Below are positions 11,300 to 23,691 of a DNA stretch of 64,000 nt, in pieces. Origin of the DNA: Aphrophora alni. Its lineage: Eukaryota; Arthropoda; Insecta; Hemiptera; Aphrophoridae. The stretch is from NCBI GenBank assembly GCA_963513935.1, contig OY740777.1, forward strand, positions 11,457,092 through 11,521,091, read 5' to 3'. The notes under the pieces are model-generated. The model was not told the DNA's origin. It did no database searches and worked only from the letters and a program-made list of their open reading frames with translations. How positions within the stretch are numbered: the first letter of the stretch is position 1; every line of letters begins with the position of its first letter. The position numbers were made by a program, and so were the translations under genes.

Positions 11300-13984
11300 T
11301 TTAGAGTTATAACAAAATATATTGTTCACAATATAATAAGTACAAATTTCAGTTTTTTATTGTATTAAACTAAATTGCTCGAAATTTATAGATCAGTTTT
11401 TGAGAAAATACGTAATTAATTTTGTATGTTATGCAGGTATTTATGAAATTTCATTTTCCATTTCTTTGACAATTATTCGTGAGCAATAATTTTGTTTAGT
11501 TACATTCCGTACACTTTTAACTAATCTGAATGTTAATAAAAATTAAATGAAATCGGTATTACCTTTTATGAAAAATTAGGCCTGTTACAGGAGTTACAAT
11601 AGAAAGTAGTTTAAAAATTACACTAGATTTTTTTTGGAAGGTTGAAACCAACGCGTTATGGCCCTTATTGGCTATAATTGAAACAATAAAATTGATTTGA
11701 GCCGATTATAAGAAAATCGAAATTTATAGTTTTATTTATACTATGGCAGATACAAATTTTGAATTATTGAAACGAAACCAAATATCGTTTTCAGATACTG
11801 TTAAAAAGATGAACATATGTTGATTATTCCCTTTCGGCTATACCTCGTGGCAAAGTCTAGAAACGTTTAAAAAAATTCTTTTTTTTTATTTAGAGTTTCT
11901 CAAAACGATATTTTCGAAAACATAATATCGATTTTTACCTTATCACAAGCTTTCTCTAAACTGTTGATGATGCAAATTGGTTATAAAAGTTTTAAATGTT
12001 GAATTTAATGATAATTTTGTAACACGCATGTAAATTATTTTGCAATTAATTATGGATTATCGGCTTAACCTACTGAACTAAGTAAACAAGGTTGTTGAAG
12101 AATGTATGTGTGCTTAATCCAGGTGTAGCATCAGTGTAATACATGTTTAGATGACGATATGTATAATTCAAATTTATGTTATTTATATAAAATATCTTGC
12201 ATGTGACATTTAACAACATCAATGTGTAAATGTAATCCTATACGTGGTCTTTTGAGTTGGATAAATTCTAAGAAATCGCTATTCGATAACGTTCTACTCA
12301 GCCTTAGCCTACTTTAAATAAAATTATTTATACATTACTAAGGTTTTAATACACAGAAGAAACTAATAGTTATCTAGATAGTGTAGAGAAAATTGTATGG
12401 TGGGGCAAAAATGAAGGTTGAGGTTTTGGAGGAAATGTCTTTTTTTTCGTTTTGTAATGATTTTTTAATTTTTTTTATCACATCTTGAAAATTACTTTTA
12501 AATATGTTTGTATTACTAAAAATATTGTTACCTGCTGTAAGAAAAAATTCAGTTTTCTTAAAATCAGCTGTAATTGTGTGAAACGTTTGCTACATGTTAC
12601 ACTTATAGACTCCAACAAATGAGTATAAAAACCGTTGTGTAGAAAACAAAATGGATAGTAACATGATTTGTAGATGAATTTTGAGGTTTCCAGATGTAGA
12701 AAAAGTGTTTTTTGAAATGGCGTCTTAATGTGTAACAACTTTATTCATTAGTGATTGAATAGAGGGAATAAATTTTTATTATATTCTACTTAATTGTAGC
12801 GAAAACAAAATTTGTGAAACGTGAAAATTACAAATTAAAATATTTACGAACAAATGAAAGATAGAAAGGTGTAGAAAGATCTTTAAAGAGATGGTTCGAG
12901 GATATGTAATAATTTGGAAGTCATTAGCGTGATAAGATATCTGTGATAGTAATAAATGAGCAAGTTATAAATGAGTCTGAGACCTACTTAGGTATGGAAC
13001 ATCAGTGACAGTAGAAGGAGAAGAAAACCAGTGCAACAATTCGCAAGGCAAAAAAGCTACAGTAAATTATTTGTGACAAACAGAAATGAGCCAAGAGAGT
13101 AAAATATTATTTGTTGTTAGAACGAGTTAATCTCACAAGTGTGGCAAGCTTACAATTTATTTAAATATACACTAAATGTAAAAAGTTGATGCATGGGCCT
13201 TCTAAACTAACTTATAATAGATACGTGGGGAAAACACAGTAATGGAGACAGATTTTCACATGCAAGTAGTATATGCGTATAGTTTTTGGAATTATGGGAA
13301 GAAATATTTTCGTTGGATTTGTTTTTTGGACGAAATACGAAGAAAATTGTGTAGAGTTTTGTACACTGTTTTTGTTTTTTATTTTAACATAAAATATGAA
13401 CACTTAATATGTTACAAACTTCCCTCCTAACCTTGCACGCTAAATATCTCGCTTCGTTGTAGGTATAACCGTTTATTGACCGCTTAATGTAGACTGGAAC
13501 AGCTTTCCTTGTAATTAGCACTGGCTATGTGTACCAGGACATAGTGTGATATCCTGAATCACCAAATATGTATTCCCTCTCTTCTCCCTTCTGCTACCAT
13601 CTTACATCACTCCTCAGCAAACTTTGAAGTTTGGATTCTTTTTTATCATCAGAAACACACCGTCTTAAACACATTTAGGTAGTTTGGGCGGAACGCTGCC
13701 ACTTACCTGGAAACTATTACTGGTTTCGATCATTTGAGAAACATTCGAATGTCCTAGGTTAAATTGAACATTTTTTAACGTATGTTAGTTATATTTCATC
13801 AAAATCGGTAACGCCAATTTAAATAAATTATGTATTTTATACATCACCACAGTAGTTTAGAAACAAATGATTTCACAACAATATAAAATTATAGATTTGG
13901 GAACTATATACAAGTAAATTTCAAATATTGGTCGTTAACATCCTCTGCTCGTCGCTATATAAAAAAAAATTAAGAAAACAACAT
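11300..13984. other. Ubx intron, non-coding, no repeats recognised
   Basis: AT-rich sequence next to the homeobox exon. Small open frames (12478-12738; 13212-13430 on both strands) show no domain or family resemblance. No regulatory cluster stands out. Confidence 0.4.
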
Positions 13985-14165
13985 AAAAAGATCCTCTACT
14001 TCTCGTATACTCTAATAGAGACAGAGTCGGAAGAGAACAATAGTTGGTCAAGAGAAACCTGAAAGAGAGGAATCTATCCCAAGACTATGTAGAACCACCT
14101 AGGTTCTCTCAGGATTATCAAGTTCATACTCACTAACGTGAGTCCCTGATGGGAATTTCAAATAA
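13985..14165 (+). mobile_element. SINE-like family A, longest plus-strand copy
   Basis: About 180 bp, beginning near GATCCTCTACTTCTCGTATA and including GGAAGAGAACAATAGTTGGT, CCAAGACTATGTAGAACC, AGGATTATCAAG and ACTCACTAACGTGAGTCCC, ending GGGAATTTCAAATAAAA. The complement of 15595-15770 matches over most of its length. No clear tRNA-type A or B box, so the class is unknown. Confidence 0.75.
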
Positions 14166-15594
14166 AAAAACTTGCAGAATAACTTCACGACTAGTTTCCA
14201 TCCAACGTATTAATAAAATATTCACTACATTCCATCTAACAGTACACCTACTAGATAGTTTGTTTATTATATTGATTTTAATATTAAATTGTGAGGTTAA
14301 AATTTAAGTTTAGAAATATTTCTATCGTAACAAATTCTTGGACAATGAATCTAAAAGGGTCATGGTAAGGAGAGAGGGTATAAATAAACTATAATACAGT
14401 TTAAATTAACTATATATAGTATATATTCAAATAAAGCAATATTGCCAACACAACAAATAATTTCTGTTTGTTTGTTGAGAGGTAAATTTATAATTTATAC
14501 ATTTCTTATTAATTAATTTTAACATTCGAAATATGTTTATTGGTGCTATGATCGTCCTAATGAGATCAAGTGGTTGTATTTTTTTTATCATTTTCACCAA
14601 ATGTTTTGTCACATAACCATCTGAAATCGTAGAAATTAAATCTGGATAATATTTCGTATTGAATGAGCTTCTGGGTGTAATGTAAGTAATAAAAGTGAAA
14701 AGTTATATTTTTAAACTGTTTAAAACTGAGACCATTCTGAACTTTGTTGGAAATTATTTTTATTTTTCTACATTTTTCTACATTTTTTGACAGATCTGGT
14801 ACAATAAATTTTATTTGTGAACTTCCATTGTTTGTTCCATCTCCAATTTTTATTTTTCAAAGTGTATAACTAAGAACCAAAAACTGACTAGTTAAAAATT
14901 TTGAATAATCGCAAAGAAAAAAATGGTATTTAAGAAATCATTGCAGACAGACGTAAAAAGGTAATGGACGCAATCATGGTACTTAAATAGATTCATCATA
15001 CAAGTTAATTTTCTAAAAGTAATCATCAAAAGTTGGTTAAGTTAGTAGAACAAGAGGTAAGATGGGATAAGCTATCCAGTAGGTTAAGTATGTTTAACAC
15101 AGTTGTTATAAACATTTTCTGAACCTCGTAGGTTCTGAGCCTAAACTTTTGAAGCGTTTAGGTTCGACAGACTTAGTAGATGTCTGTATCTACAATCGCT
15201 TAGCTTGTGTCAGTGGCAAGCCTCAAAGCTATACATAACGGAGCTTCCACGTGCCATGGTCCTGTTGGAGACTCCACTCTGCAGTACCTTGTAATTATAT
15301 GAATTACGCATTTCTTGAATTGTCAGGATTCGAAATTACATTTTTTTTACAATAACTTTGCTATTTTTAGTTGTAGAGATGTGGGATTGGTACTATTTCA
15401 TGCAGAATTGCATATTTTATCCAATTTAATGTGTTAAAAGTTGAATAATATACAAGATGTGAACAAAAAATTGTTTAAATGGCCGCCATTTTGACAATCT
15501 TAGATATTTGAATTTCAAAAAGATTCTATACAAGCACACGATAACTTCCTATACCAAATTTCACGTTCCTATTGTCGTGGCACCATAGTCAATG

Positions 15595-15770
15595 CGGTTG
15601 TGGCGGACGTGAAGACCCTAGCTAGGTTCTACACATTTCTTCTTGTAGACTAGTCTTGGATTAGATCTCAATTTTTCGTTTTTCCTATCAAGTCTCTCTT
15701 GACCAATTCTTGTTCTCTTCTGATACTGACGTTATTATAGTATTCCTGGGCTAGGAGTGTTTATTTTATT
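15595..15770 (-). mobile_element. SINE-like family A, minus-strand copy
   Basis: On the minus strand it contains GAAGAGAACAAGAATTGGTC, then AAGAGAGACTTG, TCCAAGACTAGTC and GTGTAGAACCTAGCTAGGGT, in the same order as the 13985 copy, which it faces in inverted orientation about 1.4 kb away. Confidence 0.75.
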
Positions 15771-15901
15771 CTCTCTTTGTTATGTGATGATGACCGAAAG
15801 TTTCGCCGTTAAACAACAAGGAAACATTTTTTTATCGTGCTTACGATAGACGACAACAGCGACGCTGACGACGGACGTTTGAAAATTTAACAAACATAAA
15901 T

Positions 15902-15906
<5 letters not shown>

Positions 15907-15936
<30 letters not shown>
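15907..15936. repeat. poly(A) run of 30
   Basis: Homopolymer about 140 bp from a family A copy. It may be a retroelement tail, but no adjoining element is recognised. Confidence 0.95.
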
Positions 15937-15938
<2 letters not shown>

Positions 15939-16520
15939 TTCGTAAAAATCTGAAAATCTTCTTTTATTTTTTTACAATCATAATACTTTCACTCAACAGA
16001 AACAATTCTAGAAACTACCAATTAGTAACTCTTTTAAATTGTCACGGACTTCTTCAGAAGGAATCTTTTGATCTGACGCGCTCTGAGATTAAAGGCCTGT
16101 TACGAAACTGTAAAAACATAGGTTGTAAGTCATCTTCATTCTAATTTGAGTCTAAAATTATAGTTTGACGAAATCAACAACAGAATACTAGAAACGTAAA
16201 AATAAACCTGCACAAATTATAAAACAATTTTAAAGTAAATTTAATTCATCATAGAAAGTAATACCCTCTATTACACGTTACATGCAGGGTATATCTAAAA
16301 CATTTTGGTTATGTATTATTTAGAAAAGAATTTAGCATAAACACATTTATGTTTTGTTTCCACTTGTTTGTGTTTTTACCTAAAATTACAATGATTTAAA
16401 ATTAATTGCAATAGCTGTACAGATTTAATCTCACGTTTATATTAAACAATTTTTACAACATAATTTTGTTATCCATCAATTGAAACACAATTTTTCACAA
16501 TCAGTTTATTTGTTCAAGAA

Positions 16521-16552
16521 GACGTTTCAACGATTAGCTCATCATCTTTAGT
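16521..16552 (-). other. hammerhead-like motif, degenerate core
   Basis: On the minus strand: CTAAAGA, then T, GATGA, loop GCTAA, TCGTT, then GAAACG. The arms pair with two G-U wobbles. The core departs from CUGANGA at one base. Layout is the same as the motif at 48978-49006. Confidence 0.35.
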
Positions 16553-16936
16553 TGTTTTATGCATTGGATTTGTCTGCTATAGTTCAGTAACAAAACGCTT
16601 GCTCTACACGTAATAAACAAAAGTTGATGATTTAGTTCTAAAACGTTTTGGACAATATTGTAATTTTTTCATTTGTAATTGAAATTAATTGATTGTTGTG
16701 AATTTCAATTGAACAAGTTAATTCCAATTTAAACGTTTCACAAATGTTGCCATTTAAAAATTCTAACACCGTATTTTTTTAACCGTTGCTTTTATAACAA
16801 AATTTAATATGTATTTGTTTTGAAAAATATTTTTCTTGTTTTTAAGGAGAAAAATTGTGATTCATCATCGTCTTTTAAAAAAAAAGGAGTAAATAGCATA
16901 AAATAAACACCTCTAGCACTCAAATATTCTTATAAC

Positions 16937-17075
16937 GTCAGGGTAGTAAAGGATAAAGAGAGCTTATAGGAAGTATAAAAGAGAGGGATATAAGCCACGA
17001 TTACATCAAGAAATGTAAACACCAAGCTAAGGTACCTTGAGACTATTACACTCGTACCACTACTATAAACGCAGG
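16937..17075 (+). mobile_element. SINE-like family A, diverged copy
   Basis: Keeps the order AAAGAGAG, GATTACATCAAGAAATGTA, AAGCTAAGGTACCTTGAGAC and CTCGTACCACTAC seen in other copies, then AAATATTGAAATAT in place of the usual GGGAATTTCAAATA end. Confidence 0.5.
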
Positions 17076-17869
17076 GGGTTAAATGTAAATATTGAAATAT
17101 ATAACTTATTAAGCTAACCAATTTGAACAGAGTAATGGTCAATAATTATCCAATTAAAGTGCATCTAGTATTTTTTAACAATCACTCATGTTACGCCAAA
17201 CTATTTAATTTTTAGTCAAACTAAAATTGAATCAGTATTAGAGATAATTTAACGAATTAAATAATAACTCTCATGTCTTAAAACGTAATCATATTTCAAC
17301 TGAAACAAATAATTCATTGCAAACTTAAAATAAATAATGAAACGATCTATTCGTAGAAAAAACGTAATACAATTACTATTTTTTTATGTCAAACACAAAA
17401 TTTCTTTGCACCCAATGATGTTTTCGCAAATTATCACAAAGAGTTTACAAAAACACACAAACTTATCATTAGAAAACACAGTATAGGAGTTGCAACGCAG
17501 AAACATAACTTAAATTCGAGTAACATTTGAAACATAAGGTAAATTCCAAATTTGCAGAATATGTTTTGTTACTATAAAATAATAGTTTGAAAATTTCAAA
17601 CATTTTGACGTTTTAAAAGTTTAATCTAAACGTATTTGATTATCCGATAATAGCTAATTTTGTACATTTTGGAATTCCTACGTATATTAACAACAAAGCC
17701 GAAATTGATAAACGAGCAGACAACTAATGGAATTCGCGTTATCATATCAATGCATTGGAAGGGTGGAATGTATTTTAAATAGAGAAATATATATTTTTTC
17801 AATTTAAATTTTTGATTTTCACGGGTTTTTTTTAACACCAGTTAGTATTAATAATTAAATAATATTTCA

Positions 17870-17950
17870 AGTGAAAAATATACAATCCTAGACAGGAAAT
17901 TGAACCCAAAACATTTGGCTTTACTCCCCAATGCTCAATAAATACATACG
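17870..17950 (-). mobile_element. tRNA-like SINE fragment
   Basis: On the minus strand, GGGTTCAATTTCCTG resembles a tRNA B box, and what follows (TGTCTAGGATTGTATATTTT then CACTTGAAATA) matches the sequence after the B box of the plus-strand copy at 18060-18160. The A box is decayed. Confidence 0.5.
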
Positions 17951-18059
17951 TAAGGGCTGCAAGTCGAGTAAATATTAATTTCGTTTGTATCGAGGCAGTT
18001 AATTTGGTAACTTGAAAATTACAGCGAAAATCAAATTCAAGTGAGAAGTGTACCTCTTC

Positions 18060-18160
18060 TCTGGGAAGCGACTAAGGATAGCTCTTAGCACTGTTGGTAA
18101 ATCCAAAGGTCCTGGGTTCAATTTATAGTCTAGCTCGTATGTATTTCATTTGAAATAGTA
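18060..18160 (+). mobile_element. tRNA-like SINE fragment
   Basis: GGATAGCTCTTAGCACTGTT resembles a tRNA A box region and CCTGGGTTCAATTTATAG a B box at tRNA-like spacing. The sequence then continues GTATGTATTTCATTTGAAATA, shared with the inverted copy at 17870-17950. Not a functional tRNA: no acceptor stem closes. Confidence 0.5.
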
Positions 18161-18238
18161 TTCAAATATTTTTTTAATTTAGATCAAATATAAACATTTA
18201 ATATTTGCTCTGAAAGCTTAAATGAAGAATATTTTTTT

Positions 18239-18770
18239 TTGATTGAAGGAAGGATCAAAGCATATTGGTTTAGTTTAAACAGAATGAAGATTAAATATAA
18301 GGTTAGTACAAGAGAGGTAAATATAGCGGTACTTGAAGTTAGTGATTATAGTTTTAAAAGAACGATATTTAAATATCTCGGATCAGTAGTGACCGATAAT
18401 AACAGCGTTGATGCAGAAATATCAGCCAACAGATGTTATTTTGTATTACCAAAGCTATTAAGATCAATGTCAGAATGGAGACGAACAATGCATTTATAAA
18501 ATAGAGCTGACCTTTGGAGACATGGACTGTAACAATGGAAGTTAACGGGAGAGAAAGGAATATCTGGATGGAAATGAGTTTAATTTCGACAATGAGAATA
18601 AAAAGTTAGAGAAGCTGTGTTGGAAAACAGCGGTAGAAATGGCTACAATAAAAGTGCATGGTATCGGTAATTAGAGAAAAAAATCTGTAGGAGTAGAGGA
18701 AACTCTTGGAACAGGAGAAGTTCTACACCCTAGAGAGATAGGACAAAAGATATTTGAGAAAATACATTTA
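18239..18770 (+). pseudogene. non-LTR retrotransposon (LINE) reverse-transcriptase C-terminal remnant
   Basis: The open part (18239-18499) encodes KVSTREVN, DYSFKRTIFKYLGSVVTDNN and AEISANRCYF followed by LPKLLRS. This is the segment after the catalytic palm in insect LINE polymerases, where FKYLGS is the hallmark, followed by the region preceding YG.ETW. A decayed ETWTVTM-like stretch is still readable at about 18511-18531, after several stops and a frame change. The catalytic YADD box is absent, so only the 3' part of the polymerase remains. The strand is opposite to Ubx. The clade (RTE, CR1 or Jockey) cannot be settled by eye. Confidence 0.75.
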
Positions 18771-19009
18771 TTTTAAAAACAGAGAAATTACATTAAATCT
18801 TAATTTTTTTTATTTAAAACAATAAAAATTAGAACTTGTTCTCTATAATGATTTTGTAATTTTTATTTTAAATCAGCCTCCAACAAGGTTCAGTCAAATC
18901 TAAATTACATGCCAATTCATTTACTAAATTCCGTTGCCATGGTAACAAAGCCTTCTAATCAAGGGCACCGCAAGATATACAACTAACAAAACAAAACTGC
19001 AAACATTTC

Positions 19010-19220
19010 CTCGTCCAACTTAATACACTTAATTAATATTCGACTGCAGTTGATAATTAACGGACTAGGAATTCTGTTGGGAGGTGGTAAAGTTGGCTGC
19101 ATTGACGAACCCACGCGAGTCAAGAATATTTATCGGCGCATTGAAGAACAATTATTTATTTACATATTCATGCGCTTTGTATAGAGAGTTCTATGTCTTC
19201 TGCTCTCTACCAACAAATCC
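19010..19220. promoter_or_regulatory. GC-richer island, candidate intronic enhancer
   Basis: A stretch with more GC than the flanks, containing CGACTGCAGTTGATAATTAA, CCACGCGAGTC and ATTTATCGGCGCATTG, with homeodomain-type TTAATTAA/ATTTAT words. No repeat or coding signal. Regulatory role inferred only from composition and position in a Hox intron. Confidence 0.25.
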
Positions 19221-20264
19221 TTTATTAAGATGTCAATAGTTGGAGTTGTCGGCCTTACCTTCATCTTGCTTACTATATATTATACTGTGTAGTTAACAAA
19301 CATTCGATTTATCTAGTAGAGTTGGTTTATAGGGTTCGCAGTTACTCGTAGAATCTGTACAAAGTTGTTTCGATACATTGTAGATTTAAACTTTTTTTAA
19401 ATAAATAATGTTTTCCCGGACGTTAAGACGAGGAGTTGTTAAATGAACGAAGATTTTATCAAAGATAAATGATTCTCAACCTTTATTTAAGATCCGTTTG
19501 TAACTTTATTTTGTAAATAAATATATTTAAACGCAACTCTTGGATTGTTCAGTTTAAATTATGTATTAAGATTGGGTAACTTATTTTTCACCTTAATTTT
19601 GTATTTGTTACTATTAAAAAAAACATTATTATCTTTATTTCAACATACGCAAATCAAAATCAATTATTCTTTATTCTTTAAATCGATTTTTATATAGTAT
19701 TTTATTCTTTTATAAAATTATACTAAATTAATATAAATATAAACATAACAAAGTTTAATTATAATTACAACAATTTCCATTGATGTATAAAATGTAATTA
19801 ATGTAACTAAACATTTAAACAATAACTGTTAACAAAATTAAAATATTTTATGTATTTGTAGAAATTGTTCCACTATATAAAAATAATATCTGTTCCATAA
19901 AAAATTTAAATAACATTTTTCCTTTAGACCATTAAAACTATCTAAGAAATACCATACTGGCCAAAATTTCATTAAAATTTGGTCGGTACCAACACCACCA
20001 TTCATAAGAAGCACTATTGTATACATTTTATTCGCAGCCTTAATGTATTTAAAATCTCATGAATTTAGAAAGCTATACATTCAAATATGTATATATACAC
20101 ACATTAAAATCTAATTACAAATCTGTTTTTGCATTTTTTTTTATCACTGTCAAAGGTGTAAAACGATATTTTTTAACACAATGTTCAACAACATTTGTTT
20201 TAACGCAAGGTTTAATAGTTATGGAAGACTAATATAGAAATGCAATTTTTGTATTTTAGTGGTG

Positions 20265-21150
20265 TATAATTTTTTTAATTATCCATTTTTAAAACCTTTA
20301 AACTAAAAACTAAACCAAAAATGTATGCAATATATTAACGTTTAAAATGTTGTGTAGCCGCTACTAAAACAAACTGAATCGAAATTTATGAATATAAATA
20401 TTCCACACGTATATAATTATGGACTTTTACGAGTTTATAATTGTCTGAAATGCTAATTTTAAAAACCTTTAAACTCCTTTATACAAGCAAAAATATATTA
20501 ACGTTTAAAGTGTCGGTGTAGCTGCCACTAAAATAAACTGAATCGAAATTTATAAATATAAATAAACCCCACGTATATAATTATGGACTTTTACTATTTT
20601 AAAATTGTCTGAGATGATGATTTTAAAAACTTTTAGCTTCTTCAAGGTATCAAAAACGTATGCAATATATTAACGTTTAAAATTTCGGTGTAGCCACCAC
20701 CCGAATCGAAATACAAAATATAAATTTTCCACAAGTATATAATTAAGGACTTTTAAGAGTTTATAATTATCTGAAATGCTGATTTTTAAAACTTTTAAAC
20801 TTCTTTACTGTAGGGAAAATGTATGCAATATATTAACAATTAAAATGTCGGTGTAGCTTGTACTAAAACAAACTGAATCGAAATTTATGAATAGAATTAC
20901 TCCACACCAATACAATTAAGGACTTTTACGAGTTTATAATTGTCTGAAATCATGATTTTTAAAACTTTTAAAATTCATTACGGTAGCAAAATGAATTGAA
21001 ATTTTTAAACTAAAATACTCTACGCTTATATTATTTCGTGATCTTAGAACCTTATAATTGTATGAAATTCTGATTTAAAAAAAATTAAACCTTTTTAAAA
21101 AGACAAATTTAAATATAATAAACGCTATATAAATTCAATTTTAAATGTTG
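20265..21150. repeat. tandem array, about 165-bp monomer, 4-5 copies
   Basis: Monomers start around TATATTAACGTTTAAAATGT at 20331, 20494, 20666 and 20829 and share GTGTAGC, AACTGAATCGAAATTTAT, CACGTATATAATTA and GGACTTTTACGAGTTTATAA. Spacing is 163-172 bp and divergence between copies is clear. The last copy (from about 20990) is degenerate. The monomer length is in the nucleosomal satellite range. Confidence 0.9.
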
Positions 21151-21773
21151 TGTAGGTGGGACAGAAGTACATGAAATAAAAACACTATATATTTGTAATT
21201 AAAATTTGCACGAGTTATAAAAGTTTAAATAGAAGGTGTCACAACACCAACTAAACGAAGATATTCTCACCAAGATAGTATCAAACTTGGAAATGTAAAC
21301 CATACATCGAGTAGTTTCAAAGAAATCAGCTGCTATGCAATAACTTCCTTCTCGGAGAGTGTATTATAAATCAATACAATATTAGATTAATCGAAACACT
21401 AACTGTATTGCAATGTAGCAATATCGCTTCCGGCGGTAACTTTTACTCTGACATTGTTCGATTGGAAATAAGGGCGCACAAGTTATGTTAACTGTTCAGA
21501 AATATAACAACCGCGAGGTAGGATACGGACAAAGGATATTGTAACAGTCTAGTGAAGAATCGGGACGTTGTTGTTATAACGGAGTCCGTGGATCTGGTTA
21601 CTTTACAGCGTGTTCTGTGCTTAATGAAGAGGTAGAATATAGAATTACACAGCTGTAATTCATAAGTAGTGCTTATTTATGATGAATATAGTTGGAGTTG
21701 GTTGTAGGTTTCAATATTTACTGATGAATCATACATCCTCTCTAACAAAAGTTGTGGCTAAGTTCAATTTTAC

Positions 21774-21779
21774 ACACAC

Positions 21780-21814
<35 letters not shown>

Positions 21815-21842
21815 TTACATATTTTATATATATATATATATG
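21774..21842. repeat. (TA)n microsatellite, interrupted
   Basis: TA repeats broken by TTACATATTTTA. A second (TA)n tract lies at 22134-22158. Confidence 0.95.
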
Positions 21843-22616
21843 TTTCATTGTAACTATATTTAGGTTTAGGTTACACGAAATGTATGACGATCATTTTACT
21901 TAAAATAAGATTCGGGTGATTTCTTAATTTTGACATATTATTATTTATTTTAATTAGTTTATGTACAATCTTTATGCAAATTCTAGCATTGTCGTAGGCT
22001 ATTATTTATAATTGTATCTATATAAAATGTACCTATGCACAGCTGGAAAGGAATAAAATAAATAGTGTGTAAAGAAAGATAAATTGTGGTGTATTTAGTG
22101 ACTAAAAAGTGTAAAATGACATATTTTTAGAGAATATATATATATATATATATATATACCGTATTATAGGCTATATATGCATGCCTTACAGGAAACCTTA
22201 AATATTGTAGTTAAATTTGTAGAGAAAAAAATTAAAAACATTACGTAACGTAAAAAAGAAGGGGTTGAGGAAACAGAGAAAGAGCTTTTTATATAAAAAA
22301 AGTGTTATCGAGTTTTTTCTTAACCTCTAAGAAAGCATATCTACTTTTTTAAAGAAAAAAAATCAGAAAAAAAAATTAAGGTGATGGAATTAAAAGACTA
22401 TTTATGTCATTATTTCGTAACAGGAAATATTCAAAGTTTCTTTCCAATCTAAACACAATACGTTTTTAGATTTGAAAGACTTGAAGAAAACAGAAAGGAA
22501 TGTGATAATAATAAGAAATACTGTTTCTGAAAATAGAGAAAAAGGATCTTGGAATTCTTACGGTGTCAATGTACGAGAGAATAAGATACGGGACAGATGT
22601 ATTTGTGAGAGAACAG

Positions 22617-22617
22617 G

Positions 22618-22705
<88 letters not shown>
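22617..22705. repeat. (GA)n microsatellite, about 43 units
   Basis: Uninterrupted GA repeats in the Ubx intron, the second long one in the window. Open frames on both strands here are dinucleotide artefacts. Confidence 0.98.
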
Positions 22706-22709
<4 letters not shown>

Positions 22710-23437
22710 TAGTTGCCCATAAATTTTACTCAACCAATGTATATTATCTCCGTAACTTATCCAGTGATTATGCTTAGTTTCTTCAAAAATTAATAAGTTC
22801 TCTAATGAAAGTGTCTCATTATTAAAATGGTGGCAATTATTTTAATACAAGTGTAGCCAGGGTACCCCATAATTCCTGCGCCGCTGCAGGTTGAAGCGGC
22901 AAGGTCTGTTTTACATATCTGTAATCAGACGATCAGGTTTGGTCACTTTTTACACATCAGATTATTCGCAAGTGCAGCTTCGTTTCATTTTTTACGACCT
23001 CACTTACGGCCGTATTAGCAACAAAATTCAAATTGTTTAATTTAGACCCATAAAATTCCCGATCGAGTCGTTATTTAAAACACTTTTTTTTTCGTCTGGA
23101 GATGTTTATTAACTAGCTTTTTTTTAACAAGAGAAATGCTACTTGTAAGAAAAACACCATCTGCTTTGGCATTTCAACACGTTTGTTTTTGTTTAGATTT
23201 AAGAAATTTTTATTTTAGTGTAAGTTAACAGGAATGAACAGTGCGTTAAAATTACTGCAATTACGTTAATAATTTGTGTAATTAACAATCGAAATATAAT
23301 TACACTTTAACTTCAAAAGTATAAAGTTCACTAAAATTGTACCTCTTTTCTTTCAAGCTTCTGGTTTTTTTATTTTAAATATATTTTGTATTTACTTTAA
23401 TTTGTCTGTCTAAAATAATCCCTGTTTTGTTTAAAAA

Positions 23438-23571
23438 GACATCATCAGGCTTCGCACTTATCATAATTATAAATACATTAACATTTAAACACAATAAATA
23501 CAACGAATTTTAATTTGTGTTTAAATGTTCGTGTATTTATAATTATGACAAATGCGAAGCCTGATGATGTC
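23438..23571. mobile_element. 55-bp-arm palindrome with Penelope-like terminal motif
   Basis: Arms 23438-23492 and 23517-23571 are complementary with about 4 mismatches and enclose a 24-bp loop. Each arm's outer end contains GCCTGATGATGTC. On the right arm this runs on into a hammerhead-like motif ending GAAACG. The shape is that of a foldback or inverted terminal copy of a retroelement end. Confidence 0.8.
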
Positions 23572-23588
23572 TCTTTGTAGACGAAACG
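23561..23588 (+). other. hammerhead-like motif
   Basis: CTGATGA, T, GTCT, loop CTTTGT, AGAC, then GAAACG. The 4-bp stem pairs perfectly. The CUGANGA and GAAA boxes match the hammerhead core, but an extra U precedes stem II, so catalytic activity is doubtful. Confidence 0.45.
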
Positions 23589-23691
23589 GACACAGCTAAA
23601 CAACAGTTCAGTAAGGATTATGTTAGTTAAACCATACGTTACTGTTGAAACCCATTACAAGTTTTCTGTAACTCCCTAAGATAAAAATACA

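Noticed and set aside
18060..18160. Functional tRNA gene
   Set aside because: B-box-like sequence is present, but the arms do not fold and the sequence is shared with another SINE-like copy at 17870.
22466..22720. Frames on both strands over the second (GA)n tract
   Set aside because: Dinucleotide artefact (Arg-Glu or Ser-Leu repeats).
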